Source of the DNA: Vagococcus_D sp963518325
GTDB lineage: Bacteria > Bacillota > Bacilli > Lactobacillales > Vagococcaceae
Reading direction: 5' to 3'
DNA: 64,000 nucleotides
Assembly (NCBI RefSeq): GCF_963518325.1
Contig: NZ_CAUQJB010000011.1
Coordinates: 1 to 64,000, forward strand
Shown here in pieces: positions 34,693 to 43,451 of this stretch; the stretch's first letter is position 1; each line of letters opens with the position of its first letter. The position numbers and the translations under genes are program-made. Below the pieces are notes generated by a model. That model ran no database searches. It was not told where the DNA came from and saw only the letters and a list, made by a program, of their open reading frames with translations.

Positions 34693-35682
34693 TTATTGGT
34701 GTAAAATGCCCTCTATATTTTTTAATTCAGTTGCTTCAAAGGACAGCTTCTCCAAAGACTTGACATTGTCTTTTAGCTGACTCAAACGGCTAGCCCCCAC
34801 TAAAACACTGGCAATCGCTGGTTGACGCAAATTCCAAGCTAACGCCATCTCTGCTAAGGTTTGATTGCGGCTCTCAGCCACTTTATTTAACTCTCTGACT
34901 ATTTTTAAAGTGGATTCAACCTTGTCCTCTGATAGAAAGGGACTATCTGAGCGATGAGCTCTTGAATCAACAGGAATCCCATTAAGATAACGATTCGTTA
35001 ACATGCCTTGTGCTAGTGGACTAAAGACAATTGCCCCTAGTTTTTCTTCTTCCAAAACTTCTAGGAGCCCCTCTTCAATCCAACGATCAAACATATTATA
35101 GTTCGGCTGATGAATGATAAAAGGTGTGCCTAACTCTTTAAAAATCTGCGACATTTCCTTTGTTCTTGGGGCATCATAGTTTGAAACGCCGACATACAAT
35201 GCTTTTCCTTGGCGCACCAACAAATCTAAAGCATGAGCCGTTTCTCTTAAGGGTGTATCGTAGTCAGGTCGGTGATGATAAAAAATATCCACATAATCAA
35301 GTCCCATACGTGTTAAACTTTGGTCACAACTGGCGATAATATTTTTCTTTGAGCCCCATTCACCATAAGGGCCTGGCCACATGTAATAACCCGCTTTTGA
35401 TGAAATAATCATCTCATCACGATATCCTTTAAAGTCTTCCCGCAATATTCGTCCAAAGTTTTCCTCTGCCGAACCAGCTGGTGGGCCATAGTTATTTGCC
35501 AAATCAAAATGAGTAATGCCCATATCAAATGCACCGTGAAGAATTTCCCGTTGGTTGCTCAGGGGGTCCACATCTCCAAAATTATGCCATAATCCCAAAG
35601 AAATCGCTGGTAACTTCAAGCCTGAATCGCCCACTCGGCGATAGGTCATTTCCTGATAACGCTCTTCTTTTGCTAAATACAT
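34693..35682 (-). CDS. aldo/keto reductase, YghZ-type (L-glyceraldehyde 3-phosphate reductase)
   Basis: A 329-residue AKR14-like enzyme. Diagnostic blocks are SLGLWHNFGD, FDLANNYGPPAGSAEENFGR, SSKAGYYMWPGPYGEWGS and DIFYHHRPD, seen in YghZ and potassium-channel beta-subunit-like AKRs. Known activity is NADPH-dependent reduction of L-GAP and methylglyoxal (family). AAGGAGG precedes the ATG. Monocistronic. Confidence 0.9.
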   Translation of the reverse strand: MYLAKEERYQEMTYRRVGDSGLKLPAISLGLWHNFGDVDPLSNQREILHGAFDMGITHFDLANNYGPPAGSAEENFGRILREDFKGYRDEMIISSKAGYYMWPGPYGEWGSKKNIIASCDQSLTRMGLDYVDIFYHHRPDYDTPLRETAHALDLLVRQGKALYVGVSNYDAPRTKEMSQIFKELGTPFIIHQPNYNMFDRWIEEGLLEVLEEEKLGAIVFSPLAQGMLTNRYLNGIPVDSRAHRSDSPFLSEDKVESTLKIVRELNKVAESRNQTLAEMALAWNLRQPAIASVLVGASRLSQLKDNVKSLEKLSFEATELKNIEGILHQ

Positions 35683-36061
35683 GATAATCCTCCTTCATCT
35701 GTCACACTATTACCTTTCTAGTTTAAACAAAAAAGCCTTTACATACAATCGTTTTGGGGCTAAAATAGCAATCTACATAGCTATTTCGGCATTATCACGG
35801 ATTCATAGGTTATGACGGTAACAGTCAAACTATTTCTTTGAGGAAAAAACAATATTACAGGTATATTCAAGAACTATCTGTGGGCCAAACAACTGACTTA
35901 TACCAATTAGAGGACCGTCTCTTCTAGGAAACCTCAGACACCATCAATCATTATGGATATGACTAATCACCTATCAGAAATTTCATTTTTTTACCTTATT
36001 GCTTGTATTAAGAAAAGGAAAGCTTTACCATAGAAACAACAACGAGAAAGGGGCTGATGAT
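35683..36061. other. intergenic region with possible gene remnant
   Basis: Plus-strand stretch ~35860-35930 reads RYIQELSVGQTTDLYQLEDR and stops after two more residues. It is plausible as a decayed gene, but no start or family is seen. The control region of the AbrB-like gene and of the AKR gene (minus) lies here. Confidence 0.25.
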
Positions 36062-36247
36062 TTGCGGCATCGAGTAGTAAGTACGAGCGGCGGTAGTAAA
36101 ATCGTAACGCTGCCACCAGAGATTCTCGCTTGTCTCAATATAAAGCCAGGTGATCGAATTGAATTTATTCCTCATAGAAATGGCACAGCAACGATCAAAA
36201 AAAAATTGGAAGACCAGGTAATTCATCCGAAGCCATCGCTGGATTAG
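36062..36247 (+). CDS. AbrB/SpoVT-like DNA-binding protein
   Basis: A short swapped-hairpin AbrB domain: VVSTSGGSKIVTLPPEILAC then LNIKPGDRIEFIPHRNGTAT. Antitoxins of the MazE/AbrB superfamily have this layout. TTG 36062 is the likely start, because AAAGGGG is eight bases ahead of it; the longer version (from TTG 35999) would include the site. About 61 residues. No toxin gene follows, so it is an orphan. Confidence 0.7.
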   Translation: MRHRVVSTSGGSKIVTLPPEILACLNIKPGDRIEFIPHRNGTATIKKKLEDQVIHPKPSLD

Positions 36248-36386
36248 CTCATTGGTCTGGACATAAGGCTTTTGGTAATAGACGGTTTATACATTAGTGT
36301 ATAGATCGCCTTTTATTTACATTGACCATATTCCTATCTACTCTATCCTAAAAAATGGTTATTGATTTGCGCAAGATCGTTAACAT

Positions 36387-36430
36387 AAAGAGTCCTCCCA
36401 AAAGGCCATGGCCTTTTGGGAGGACTCTTT
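36387..36430. repeat. 44-bp perfect palindrome
   Basis: 22-base arms meet without a spacer at 36408/36409 (…AAGGCCATGGCCTT…), starting AAAGAGTCCTCCC. There is no T-run on either side, so it is not a textbook terminator. It lies 95 bases past the uspA stop. A weak in-frame continuation crosses it. Confidence 0.9.
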
Positions 36431-36524
36431 AGTATCTTGCTGCCATCAGGTAATCTACTTACGAAACCACTTAAAAATTCCAAGGCCCCATCATTCATGT
36501 GACTCACTAAGTTTTTTTCTAATT

Positions 36525-36959
36525 TCACTTGACCACAATCACATTACAGGGAGCATGATTTACCACATAATCCGTTGTCGAACCAACGGTAAATTTCTGG
36601 ATTGCGCCTTTGCCAGTTGCGCCAATTACAATTAAATCAATTGGGTAGGTCTCAGGAATAATTTTGGTTAAATACTCCTTGTGATTTCCCAACTCAACAA
36701 TAGCTGTAATGTGCTTCAAACCAAATTCCTTTGCATCGTGGACCTTCTTCAACATCTCCATCTCCACATTAGCTTTTTCCTCAGCTAGTATCTTGCTGTA
36801 AGCATAGGCACTGTATGCGATTTCCACCTCATTGATAATGCACGCCACATATAAATTGGCACGGCTTTCCTTCGCAAGTTCCAAGGCTTCTCTAAATGCT
36901 TTTTCCGACTGTTTGGACCCATCAACAGCGACTAGAATATGTTTATACCTACCACTCAT
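36525..36959 (-). CDS. universal stress protein UspA family
   Basis: A 144-residue UspA-fold protein. The start HILVAVDGSKQSEKAFREAL and the ATP-type tail GATGKGAIQKFTVGSTTDYV (G-2x-G-9x-G-S/T) show an ATP-binding Usp. A strong GAGGAGG ribosome site and a TATAAT promoter precede it. Probably induced by starvation or stress. It overlaps, by GTGA, a weak 61-codon frame that I do not call. Confidence 0.93.
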   Translation of the reverse strand: MSGRYKHILVAVDGSKQSEKAFREALELAKESRANLYVACIINEVEIAYSAYAYSKILAEEKANVEMEMLKKVHDAKEFGLKHITAIVELGNHKEYLTKIIPETYPIDLIVIGATGKGAIQKFTVGSTTDYVVNHAPCNVIVVK

Positions 36960-36981
36960 TGTAAGCGCCTCCTCTCTTTTG

Positions 36982-37011
36982 ATTATACCACTATTTACTA
37001 AAAACTGTCTA
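36982..37011 (-). promoter_or_regulatory. promoter of uspA-like gene
   Basis: Minus strand TAGACA (37011-37006), 18 bases, TATAAT (36987-36982). Confidence 0.7.
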
Positions 37012-37044
37012 ACAAAAGACTAGGTCGCCAATAAACGAATTTAT

Positions 37045-37530
37045 TTACACCATCGGCTTATTTTGTTTAGCAGTGTAAGTCAGTAACTTAATTTTTATGA
37101 TGGCAGTCCCCGCAACCATTCGGTCTGGCATTGAATCTAGATTCGTTTCTTTAACTGTATGATCCAACAAAACTTGAAGTGCCTGACGCTTTTCCTCAAG
37201 GTCAGTCAGAACGACTGCTTCACCATAACCAATCAAGCTGCGATAGCCATAAGAATACTTATCTGGCCGCGAACCACCTGAGATAAGTTCATGATCGGTG
37301 TCCATCTCAACAGCCACTTTATTATTTTGTTGGATTAAACTCACTTTTTTTCCTTGCCTGGCGCCGTGGATATAAAGTGATAAATCCTCACCCTGCCACT
37401 CATACCCGAAATTAACCGGCACGATATAAGGGTATTCAGCATCGTTTACAGCGACTCTCACAACCTGGCAGTCCGCTACCAATTTTTTAATCTCCTTTAG
37501 ATCTTCAATTGCTCGCTCTTTTCGTCTCAT
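37045..37530 (-). CDS. pyridoxamine 5'-phosphate oxidase-like flavoprotein (NimA-type)
   Basis: A 161-residue FMN-binding split-barrel protein. The N-terminal MRRKERAIEDLKEIKKLVAD and PYIVPVNFGYEWQGEDLSLY, IHGARQGKKVSLIQQN and GYRSLIGYGEAVVL fit the NimA/PNPOx-like group. Some members confer nitroimidazole resistance, but most have unknown roles. Monocistronic. Confidence 0.85.
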   Translation of the reverse strand: MRRKERAIEDLKEIKKLVADCQVVRVAVNDAEYPYIVPVNFGYEWQGEDLSLYIHGARQGKKVSLIQQNNKVAVEMDTDHELISGGSRPDKYSYGYRSLIGYGEAVVLTDLEEKRQALQVLLDHTVKETNLDSMPDRMVAGTAIIKIKLLTYTAKQNKPMV

Positions 37531-37704
37531 CCTTAGCCCTCCATTTTGACTTGAATCATTCCCTTATTATAACTAAAAAAGGGACTAAAAAAAAGAGAAA
37601 CAAATTGACTTTAGCCTTTCACCTAAAATCAATCTCTTCCTCTGGTAGTCAAATCAACTGCCTTTTCCTACACCCCTCTTTGACTAACGATTTTCACGTG
37701 CTCA

Positions 37705-39429
37705 TTAAATATGTTGGTTTTGACACAAGCGAGCATAGACACCGCCACCCTGAATCAGTTCTTCGTGAGTACCAAGCTCGGCAATTTGGGCCTGATCCAA
37801 CACGACGATTAGGTCAGCATGACGAATCGTTGATAATCGATGAGCAATTACAACTGTCGTCCGACCTTTAGAAATAGTATCCAATGCTTGTTGAATCTCT
37901 CTTTCCGTCTCAGTATCCAAGGCCGACGTCGCTTCGTCCATAATCAAAATCGGCGTGTCTCGTAAAATCGCTCTGGCAATCGATAACCGCTGCTTTTGTC
38001 CCCCTGACAACCGCAATCCTCGCTCTCCAATCAAGGTTTCGTAACCATTTTCTAAAGCTGTAATAAAGCTATGGGCATTAGCCGCTTTTGCCGCAGCAAT
38101 GGTTTGCTCCTTAGTGGCATTTTTCAACCCATACACAATGTTCTCATAGACTGTGCCGTTAAAGAGAAAGGTATCTTGCAATACCATGCTGATGTTGTTG
38201 CGAATGCTTCCTAAGGTCATGGTTTTTAAATCCAGATCGTCAAATAGAATCTGACCAGCTACTGGATCATAAAAACGATTCAATAGGTTACTAATCGTCG
38301 TTTTCCCTACACCTGTCGAGCCAACTAAAGCAATCGTTTGCCCTGGCTTAATGATTAAATCAATCTCTTTGAGAACCGGTTGCCCTTCATGATAATGAAA
38401 ATCCAGTTGTCGTAGCTCAATCTTCCCTACTAAGTGAGAAACGCTCCGGGCATCGCTTAACTCTTTAACCTCTGACTCTTGATCCAGTAAATCAAATACT
38501 CGCTGGCAGCTAGCAATCGCCGTATTAGCACTTTCATTTAAAGATGACAAGGCACTAATCGGTCCGTAAAACAGGTTTAGATACAAGGTAAAACCGACTA
38601 ATTCAGCCACTTCCATTTGACCAACTGAGGTTAAATAGCCTCCATAAATAATCACCCCTACCAAGCCGACAGAACTAAAAAAGCTAATCAGAGGCCGTAC
38701 AAATTCATCGGTCTTCACGGCTTCTAAAATCGCATCACGCTCTTTGTGAATGACGGCTTTCATTCGTTCTTTTTCACTTTGTTGCTGGTTAAAGGCCTGA
38801 ATTTCTTTCATGCCTGATAAATTATCCTGTAACGTGCCACTCATCTCCGCCATTACCTTCGCATTTTTTCTCCAGAGTGGTAGCGCGCGTTTTGAATAGA
38901 CATAATTAGCAAAAATGATCAATGGGACACTAACTAAACTAACTAGAGCTAAGGGAACATTGATGGTAAACAACATAAACCCCACAGCTAGCAAAGTTAG
39001 CCCATGGACGACTAAATCAGGGAACACATGAGCAAAGAGACGCTCCGCTCCCCCGGCATCAGCCATAACATAGCTCATTAATTGCCCTGTTTGCTTATCG
39101 CTATAAAACCGCAAAGAGAGGTGTTGCATCTTATCATAGACAGCCAGGCGTAGTTCAGCCACATAATGATAGGCCCCTAAATGAGTATAATACCCTTTGA
39201 TGTAATTAAAGATCGCCTGTAACAGATAAACCAACAGTAAGATCAGCCCCATCTTTAATGATTTGCTGGCAATATCAGCGTCCCCACTGGTGATTAAGAC
39301 GGTCAATTGTTGCATGGCCCAAGGTGCGTATAGACTAGCAAGAGTGGAACAGGCAATCGCCCCAATTCCCAGCCAGATGTAGCGATGATAGGCCTGGGAA
39401 TCTTTTAATACTCTAAGTACCGTTTTCAT
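37705..39429 (-). CDS. ABC exporter half-transporter
   Basis: A 574-residue fused transporter. Six membrane segments fill residues ~15-310, and the ATPase has Walker A GSTGVGKTT, signature LSGGQKQRLSIARAI, Walker B ILIMDEATSALD and H-loop VIAHRLST. It overlaps the siderophore ATPase gene by 17 bases and is last in that Fur-box operon. It may export an apo-siderophore, import in the manner of IrtAB/YbtPQ, or handle heme. It probably acts as a homodimer, as no second half is adjacent. Confidence 0.9.
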   Translation of the reverse strand: MKTVLRVLKDSQAYHRYIWLGIGAIACSTLASLYAPWAMQQLTVLITSGDADIASKSLKMGLILLLVYLLQAIFNYIKGYYTHLGAYHYVAELRLAVYDKMQHLSLRFYSDKQTGQLMSYVMADAGGAERLFAHVFPDLVVHGLTLLAVGFMLFTINVPLALVSLVSVPLIIFANYVYSKRALPLWRKNAKVMAEMSGTLQDNLSGMKEIQAFNQQQSEKERMKAVIHKERDAILEAVKTDEFVRPLISFFSSVGLVGVIIYGGYLTSVGQMEVAELVGFTLYLNLFYGPISALSSLNESANTAIASCQRVFDLLDQESEVKELSDARSVSHLVGKIELRQLDFHYHEGQPVLKEIDLIIKPGQTIALVGSTGVGKTTISNLLNRFYDPVAGQILFDDLDLKTMTLGSIRNNISMVLQDTFLFNGTVYENIVYGLKNATKEQTIAAAKAANAHSFITALENGYETLIGERGLRLSGGQKQRLSIARAILRDTPILIMDEATSALDTETEREIQQALDTISKGRTTVVIAHRLSTIRHADLIVVLDQAQIAELGTHEELIQGGGVYARLCQNQHI

Positions 39430-40222
39430 CTAACTCCTCCTTAATCAATTCATAAGTTAAACAAATCGGCCGTTGTGTCCGTGGTTCGATAATAATCTCT
39501 GCATCAATATGAAAGGCTTCCCTCAAGACCTCAGGTAGGAAGACCTCTTCCGGGGCACCATGACAAATCACTTTCCCCCTACTGATAGCCACCATATAAT
39601 CAGAAAAACGAGCAGCTAAATTCAAATCGTGAAGAACCATGGCGATGGTACAGCCTTGACTATGGTTCAATTCTTGCAATAGCTCAAGGACTTCCAATTG
39701 GTGAGCCAGATCCAGGTATGTCGTTGGTTCATCCAGTAAGATCAGTTCTGTTTGTTGGGCCAGAGCCATGGCAATCCATACCCGCTGACGCTGACCGCCT
39801 GATAAACTATCAACCTCTCGCAACTCAAATTCGCTGAGCTTGGTAACACTCAAAGCCCAAGCCACAATTTGCTTATCTTCTTCCGTCAATTTACCAAACC
39901 CCTTTTGATGAGGAAAACGACCATAGGCAATCAATTCCCCAACGGTTAAGCCACTTGGGGCCGTTGGTGTTTGGGGTAAAATCGCCATTTTTTGAGCCAC
40001 TTCTCTGGTGGATAACTGGCTGATATCTTGACCATTCAAGTAAACAACGCCAGCTTTTTTTTTCAGAATACGTCCAATCGCTTTCAAGATAGTTGATTTA
40101 CCGCACCCATTTGGTCCGATAATCGATGTTATTTTCCCCGCTGGAATTCCTAAATTTAACTCTTCAACAATCAATACGTCATCATATGAAATATCTAATG
40201 ATTGTGTCTCTATTCGATTCAT
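39413..40222 (-). CDS. siderophore ABC transporter ATP-binding protein
   Basis: A 269-residue FecE/FhuC-type ATPase with Walker A GPNGCGKST, Q-loop MAILPQTPTAPSGLTVGELI, AYGRFPHQKGFG, signature LSGGQRQRVWIAMAL and Walker B ILLDEPTTYLDLAHQ. This YGR-PH pattern and TTYLD are typical of iron-chelate ATPases. It follows the two FecCD-type permeases by 9 bases. Confidence 0.93.
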   Translation of the reverse strand: MNRIETQSLDISYDDVLIVEELNLGIPAGKITSIIGPNGCGKSTILKAIGRILKKKAGVVYLNGQDISQLSTREVAQKMAILPQTPTAPSGLTVGELIAYGRFPHQKGFGKLTEEDKQIVAWALSVTKLSEFELREVDSLSGGQRQRVWIAMALAQQTELILLDEPTTYLDLAHQLEVLELLQELNHSQGCTIAMVLHDLNLAARFSDYMVAISRGKVICHGAPEEVFLPEVLREAFHIDAEIIIEPRTQRPICLTYELIKEELDENGT

Positions 40223-40231
40223 AGTAACCTC

Positions 40232-41245
40232 CTAATCAGCTTTTGACAGTAAATATAAAAAGTAAGGGGTGCTTAGTACCGTAATGACAATCCCCGTTGG
40301 CACATCGCTGCCAAAACTAATCGAACGGGTCAGGGTATCTGCAAATAAAATGATAATCGCCCCTAATAAACCAGCAACGGGTAAAAAGAATTTATGGTTG
40401 GCCCCCACCAATTTGCGAGCCATATGGGGGGCTATCATGCCCACGAAAAAGAAATTACCACCTAATGCCACACTACCAGAAGCCAAGGCAATTGACGCCA
40501 AGGATAAACCTAAAAATTCCGGTTTAACCGCAACACCTAAGCCCGTAGCCGTTTCATTGCCGAGGTTAATGGCATTTAACACACGAGATTTGTAGATCGT
40601 ATAAGTCAATAAAATGATGACCCAGGGTGCTAAAATAGCTAAATAACGCCAGTCATCTCCCCACAAATTTCCCGCTTGCCACCGTTGAATAAAATCCATT
40701 TGGCGCTCATCTAGCTTCAGACTAATCAGAGTGGTTAAAGCACTATAGCCACTACTGACGGCAACACCCGTTAATATTAACCCTGTTGGTGAAATCTCCC
40801 GACCACGATTGTATGACAACAGAAAAATAATCAGAGCAGATAGGAGCCCGCCAATAAACGCCACAATCGGTAGCCCGAAAGCGGAAGAAAAACCTTTCGT
40901 CGAAAATACTCCGATATAAATTAAGACAAACAAACCAGAACCAGAACTGATTCCCAAGGTTCCTGGACTAGCCATATCATTTCGTAACAAGCTCTGCATA
41001 ATCGTCCCCGAGACCCCCATGCCGATCCCTACTAAAATGGCCAAAATAATTCGTGGTAGCCGAAATTCATAGACGATTAGAGCCTGCTGAGCCGTCCCCT
41101 CTCCCATGATAACAGCCAAAACTTCACTAGGTGACAGGTTCATTTTCCCAGAATTAATACTAATAATTCCAATCACAAAGGTGAGAATAATCAAGCCAAC
41201 AATCATCCCTATATTTCGCTTCAAGCTATAAGCCGTTGTCTTCAT
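40232..41245 (-). CDS. iron-siderophore ABC permease (FecCD family)
   Basis: A 337-residue permease with ~9-10 membrane segments. Landmarks are FRLPRIILAILVGIGMGVSG, MQSLLRNDMASPGTLGISSG, NLGNETATGLG and FFFVGMIAPHMARKLVGANH. It forms the pore with the preceding permease. It overlaps that gene by 4 bases (ATGA). Confidence 0.93.
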   Translation of the reverse strand: MKTTAYSLKRNIGMIVGLIILTFVIGIISINSGKMNLSPSEVLAVIMGEGTAQQALIVYEFRLPRIILAILVGIGMGVSGTIMQSLLRNDMASPGTLGISSGSGLFVLIYIGVFSTKGFSSAFGLPIVAFIGGLLSALIIFLLSYNRGREISPTGLILTGVAVSSGYSALTTLISLKLDERQMDFIQRWQAGNLWGDDWRYLAILAPWVIILLTYTIYKSRVLNAINLGNETATGLGVAVKPEFLGLSLASIALASGSVALGGNFFFVGMIAPHMARKLVGANHKFFLPVAGLLGAIIILFADTLTRSISFGSDVPTGIVITVLSTPYFLYLLSKAD

Positions 41246-42270
41246 TCAAATTCCCTCCGTTGTTTTTTCACTAAATATAAAAAGAAGGGCACACCGATCA
41301 CGGAAAAAATAATCCCCATAGGCGTTTCAAAAGGCCGGTTGATCAGCCGTCCGATAATATCGGCAACCACTGTTAACAAGGCACCATAAAGAGCACTGGC
41401 TGGAATAATATAACGATAATCAACCCCCACTAAATAACGCATCATGTGAGGAACAATTAATCCCACAAAACCTACAGGTCCCACAACGACTACAGATAAC
41501 CCAGTTAAAACCAGAACGATCAGCGTGGAGACCCCTTTAACCGCTTTTGTGTTAAGCCCCAAGCCGACAGCCACTTCATCTCCTAAACTCAACATGGTAA
41601 TGGATGGTGATAGAGCGATGGACCCCAATACAGCCAATATAAAGAAAGGAAAAATCAACGTCAATTCACTCCATTTTGCCCCTGCTGTCCCACCAGCAGA
41701 CCAGTACATTAAGGCATGACCTAAACGAAATTTAATGGATAGGTAGGAACTTAAGGCACCGAAAAGCATGGAGATGGACATCCCTGCCAATACCAAACGT
41801 TGAGGTGTCATACCTCGTCGACCTGTTGAGGCGACAAAATACGTCAATCCCGTCGTAAGGGCTGCGCCTATACACGCATAAAACATGACCATGCTATAGG
41901 TTCGATTAGGCAAAAAAGCCAAACACAACGCAATCGCAAAGGTCGCCCCAGAACTTATCCCCATCAAACCTGAATCAGCCAGTGGATTTTTTGTTGTTCC
42001 CTGCATGATTGCCCCACAAACCGCTAAACTACACCCTACAATCATGTCAGCAACCGTTCGTGGCAATCGCAGCGTTCGAATGATTTGATGTTCTGTCACC
42101 CTAGGATCGAAGTCAAATAAAGCCCCCCAGGCAGTTGCGAGACTCATGTCAGCCGCACCAAAAGCAATCGATGCCATAGCAACCATAACGAGTAACAGGA
42201 GGCCCAAAGCGATGTAAAAGGTGAAATTCCAAGATCCTTTTCGCTGCCCCCTTTTGATTGATTGTTGCAT
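41242..42270 (-). CDS. iron-siderophore ABC permease (FecCD family)
   Basis: A 342-residue partner permease. Landmarks are LRLPRTVADMIVGCSLAVCG, MQGTTKNPLADSGLMGISSG and GPVGFVGLIVPHMMRYLVGV, typical of FhuB/FecC/FepD-type proteins. First of the two permeases, separated from the binding-protein gene by a hairpin. A heterodimer with the next gene product is expected. Confidence 0.93.
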   Translation of the reverse strand: MQQSIKRGQRKGSWNFTFYIALGLLLLVMVAMASIAFGAADMSLATAWGALFDFDPRVTEHQIIRTLRLPRTVADMIVGCSLAVCGAIMQGTTKNPLADSGLMGISSGATFAIALCLAFLPNRTYSMVMFYACIGAALTTGLTYFVASTGRRGMTPQRLVLAGMSISMLFGALSSYLSIKFRLGHALMYWSAGGTAGAKWSELTLIFPFFILAVLGSIALSPSITMLSLGDEVAVGLGLNTKAVKGVSTLIVLVLTGLSVVVVGPVGFVGLIVPHMMRYLVGVDYRYIIPASALYGALLTVVADIIGRLINRPFETPMGIIFSVIGVPFFLYLVKKQRREFE

Positions 42271-42308
42271 ATCTTCACTCCATTTTATGATTCATTCGAT
42301 AGTAGGTT

Positions 42309-42342
42309 AAAAGCTTCCCAAAAATATGTTTGGGAAGCTTTT
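42309..42342 (-). terminator. intercistronic hairpin after siderophore-binding protein gene
   Basis: A perfect 14-bp stem AAAAGCTTCCCAAA/TTTGGGAAGCTTTT with a 6-base loop between the binding-protein gene and the permeases. It probably terminates part of transcription or stabilises the upstream mRNA, giving more binding protein than permease. Confidence 0.85.
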
Positions 42343-42345
42343 ATA

Positions 42346-43269
42346 TTACTTTGCGCTAACCTTTAAATGCTCAACAAAATAATCCAATTGACCCGTTAAA
42401 CTAGCCACATCTGAGTAATAAAACAACCCGTTGAGGTTCCCAGGTATTTTGGTGACATTGCCTTTTTCCACAGCTGGAATGGTTTTCCAAATCGCCGTTT
42501 GTTCAAATTCAGACTCTTTATCCGGCTGTAAAAACCACAAGATATAATCACCGAAATAATCAGCGGCAACTTCATAAGATAGTGAGCCACGACCTTCACC
42601 AGAACTTTTCACCAATTCTTCTAACTTGGCAGGCTTCTTCAATCCAATATAGTCATACAACAGCTTGCCACCACGAGAACCTGTCTCATAATAAACTCCG
42701 TAAGACCCGCTTCCCCAGTCTTCAAACAAACTAAAGGTCTTGTCCTTAAATTCATCTCCTGCAAACATTTCTTTGGCCCCAGCTAGCTTTGTTTCAAAAG
42801 TTTGGTTCAGCTCTTTGGCTTCCTTTTCCTTGCCAAGAACTTCACCTAAAAAGGTCAGGCGATCCTCTGAACTCGTTGCTTCCGACACCACAACTACTGG
42901 TGCTATTTTTGAAAATTTCTCAAAATCCTCTTTACTGTAGGTAATAATCAAATCAGGCTCATACGACAATAGTTCTTCTTTTTCCCATTTCTCAATGGCT
43001 GGTACCTCTTTAATCGTCTCATAAAACGGCATCGCTTCCTGTGCCCAGCCTGAATAACCAACAGGTGTCACACCTAAACTTGCCACATCACCTAAATACC
43101 AATTAACTAGAACTTTTTTAGGCTTCACAGGGACTTCCACATCCCCCATTTCAGTCTTGACAATCTTGCTTTGATTGTTTTTTTCTGTTGCCTCTTTGTT
43201 ACTTCCACAGGCGGCTAATAAACTGCCGACTCCAACAATACTTAAAAATATGGCTAACTTTTTTTTCAT
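42346..43269 (-). CDS. iron-siderophore-binding lipoprotein
   Basis: A 307-residue FhuD/FepB-type binding protein. The signal peptide ends in lipobox VGSLLAACGS (cysteine ~21). The pattern KKVLVNWYLGDVASLGVTPV, ELLSYEPDLIITY and ILWFLQPDKESEFEQTAIWK fits periplasmic-binding family 2. It delivers ferric siderophore to the permeases. Two overlapping Fur half-site sets lie upstream. Confidence 0.92.
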   Translation of the reverse strand: MKKKLAIFLSIVGVGSLLAACGSNKEATEKNNQSKIVKTEMGDVEVPVKPKKVLVNWYLGDVASLGVTPVGYSGWAQEAMPFYETIKEVPAIEKWEKEELLSYEPDLIITYSKEDFEKFSKIAPVVVVSEATSSEDRLTFLGEVLGKEKEAKELNQTFETKLAGAKEMFAGDEFKDKTFSLFEDWGSGSYGVYYETGSRGGKLLYDYIGLKKPAKLEELVKSSGEGRGSLSYEVAADYFGDYILWFLQPDKESEFEQTAIWKTIPAVEKGNVTKIPGNLNGLFYYSDVASLTGQLDYFVEHLKVSAK

Positions 43270-43309
43270 TTTTACTCATCTCCACTTCTTATAGATATCA
43301 TTCTATCTT

Positions 43310-43335
43310 TAATTGATAATGAGAATCAATCTCAT
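43310..43335 (-). promoter_or_regulatory. Fur box(es) of siderophore operon
   Basis: TTGATAATGAGAATCAATCT contains overlapping 7-1-7 matches: TGATAATGAGAATCA, and on the other strand TGAGATTGATTCTCA. It lies 45-60 bases upstream of the lipoprotein gene. Confidence 0.8.
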
Positions 43336-43416
43336 TTAGAATTATAGATGAGTTTCAGATTATTTACAATCGTTTCTCGTGATTTTTTTCATTAAGTAGG
43401 ATATTCGAAAAAAAAC

Positions 43417-43443
43417 GCCATTCCACAAATTGAATGGAATGGC
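43417..43443 (-). terminator. terminator of frmA-fghA
   Basis: 9-bp arms GCCATTCCA/TGGAATGGC with a minus-strand T-run. Confidence 0.9.
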
Positions 43444-43451
43444 ACTTTTGT

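Noticed and set aside
36343..36528. 61-codon minus-strand frame after uspA (GTGA overlap)
   Set aside because: Half of it is the 44-bp palindrome read through, and it has no ribosome site beyond coupling with uspA; kept only as a weak possibility.
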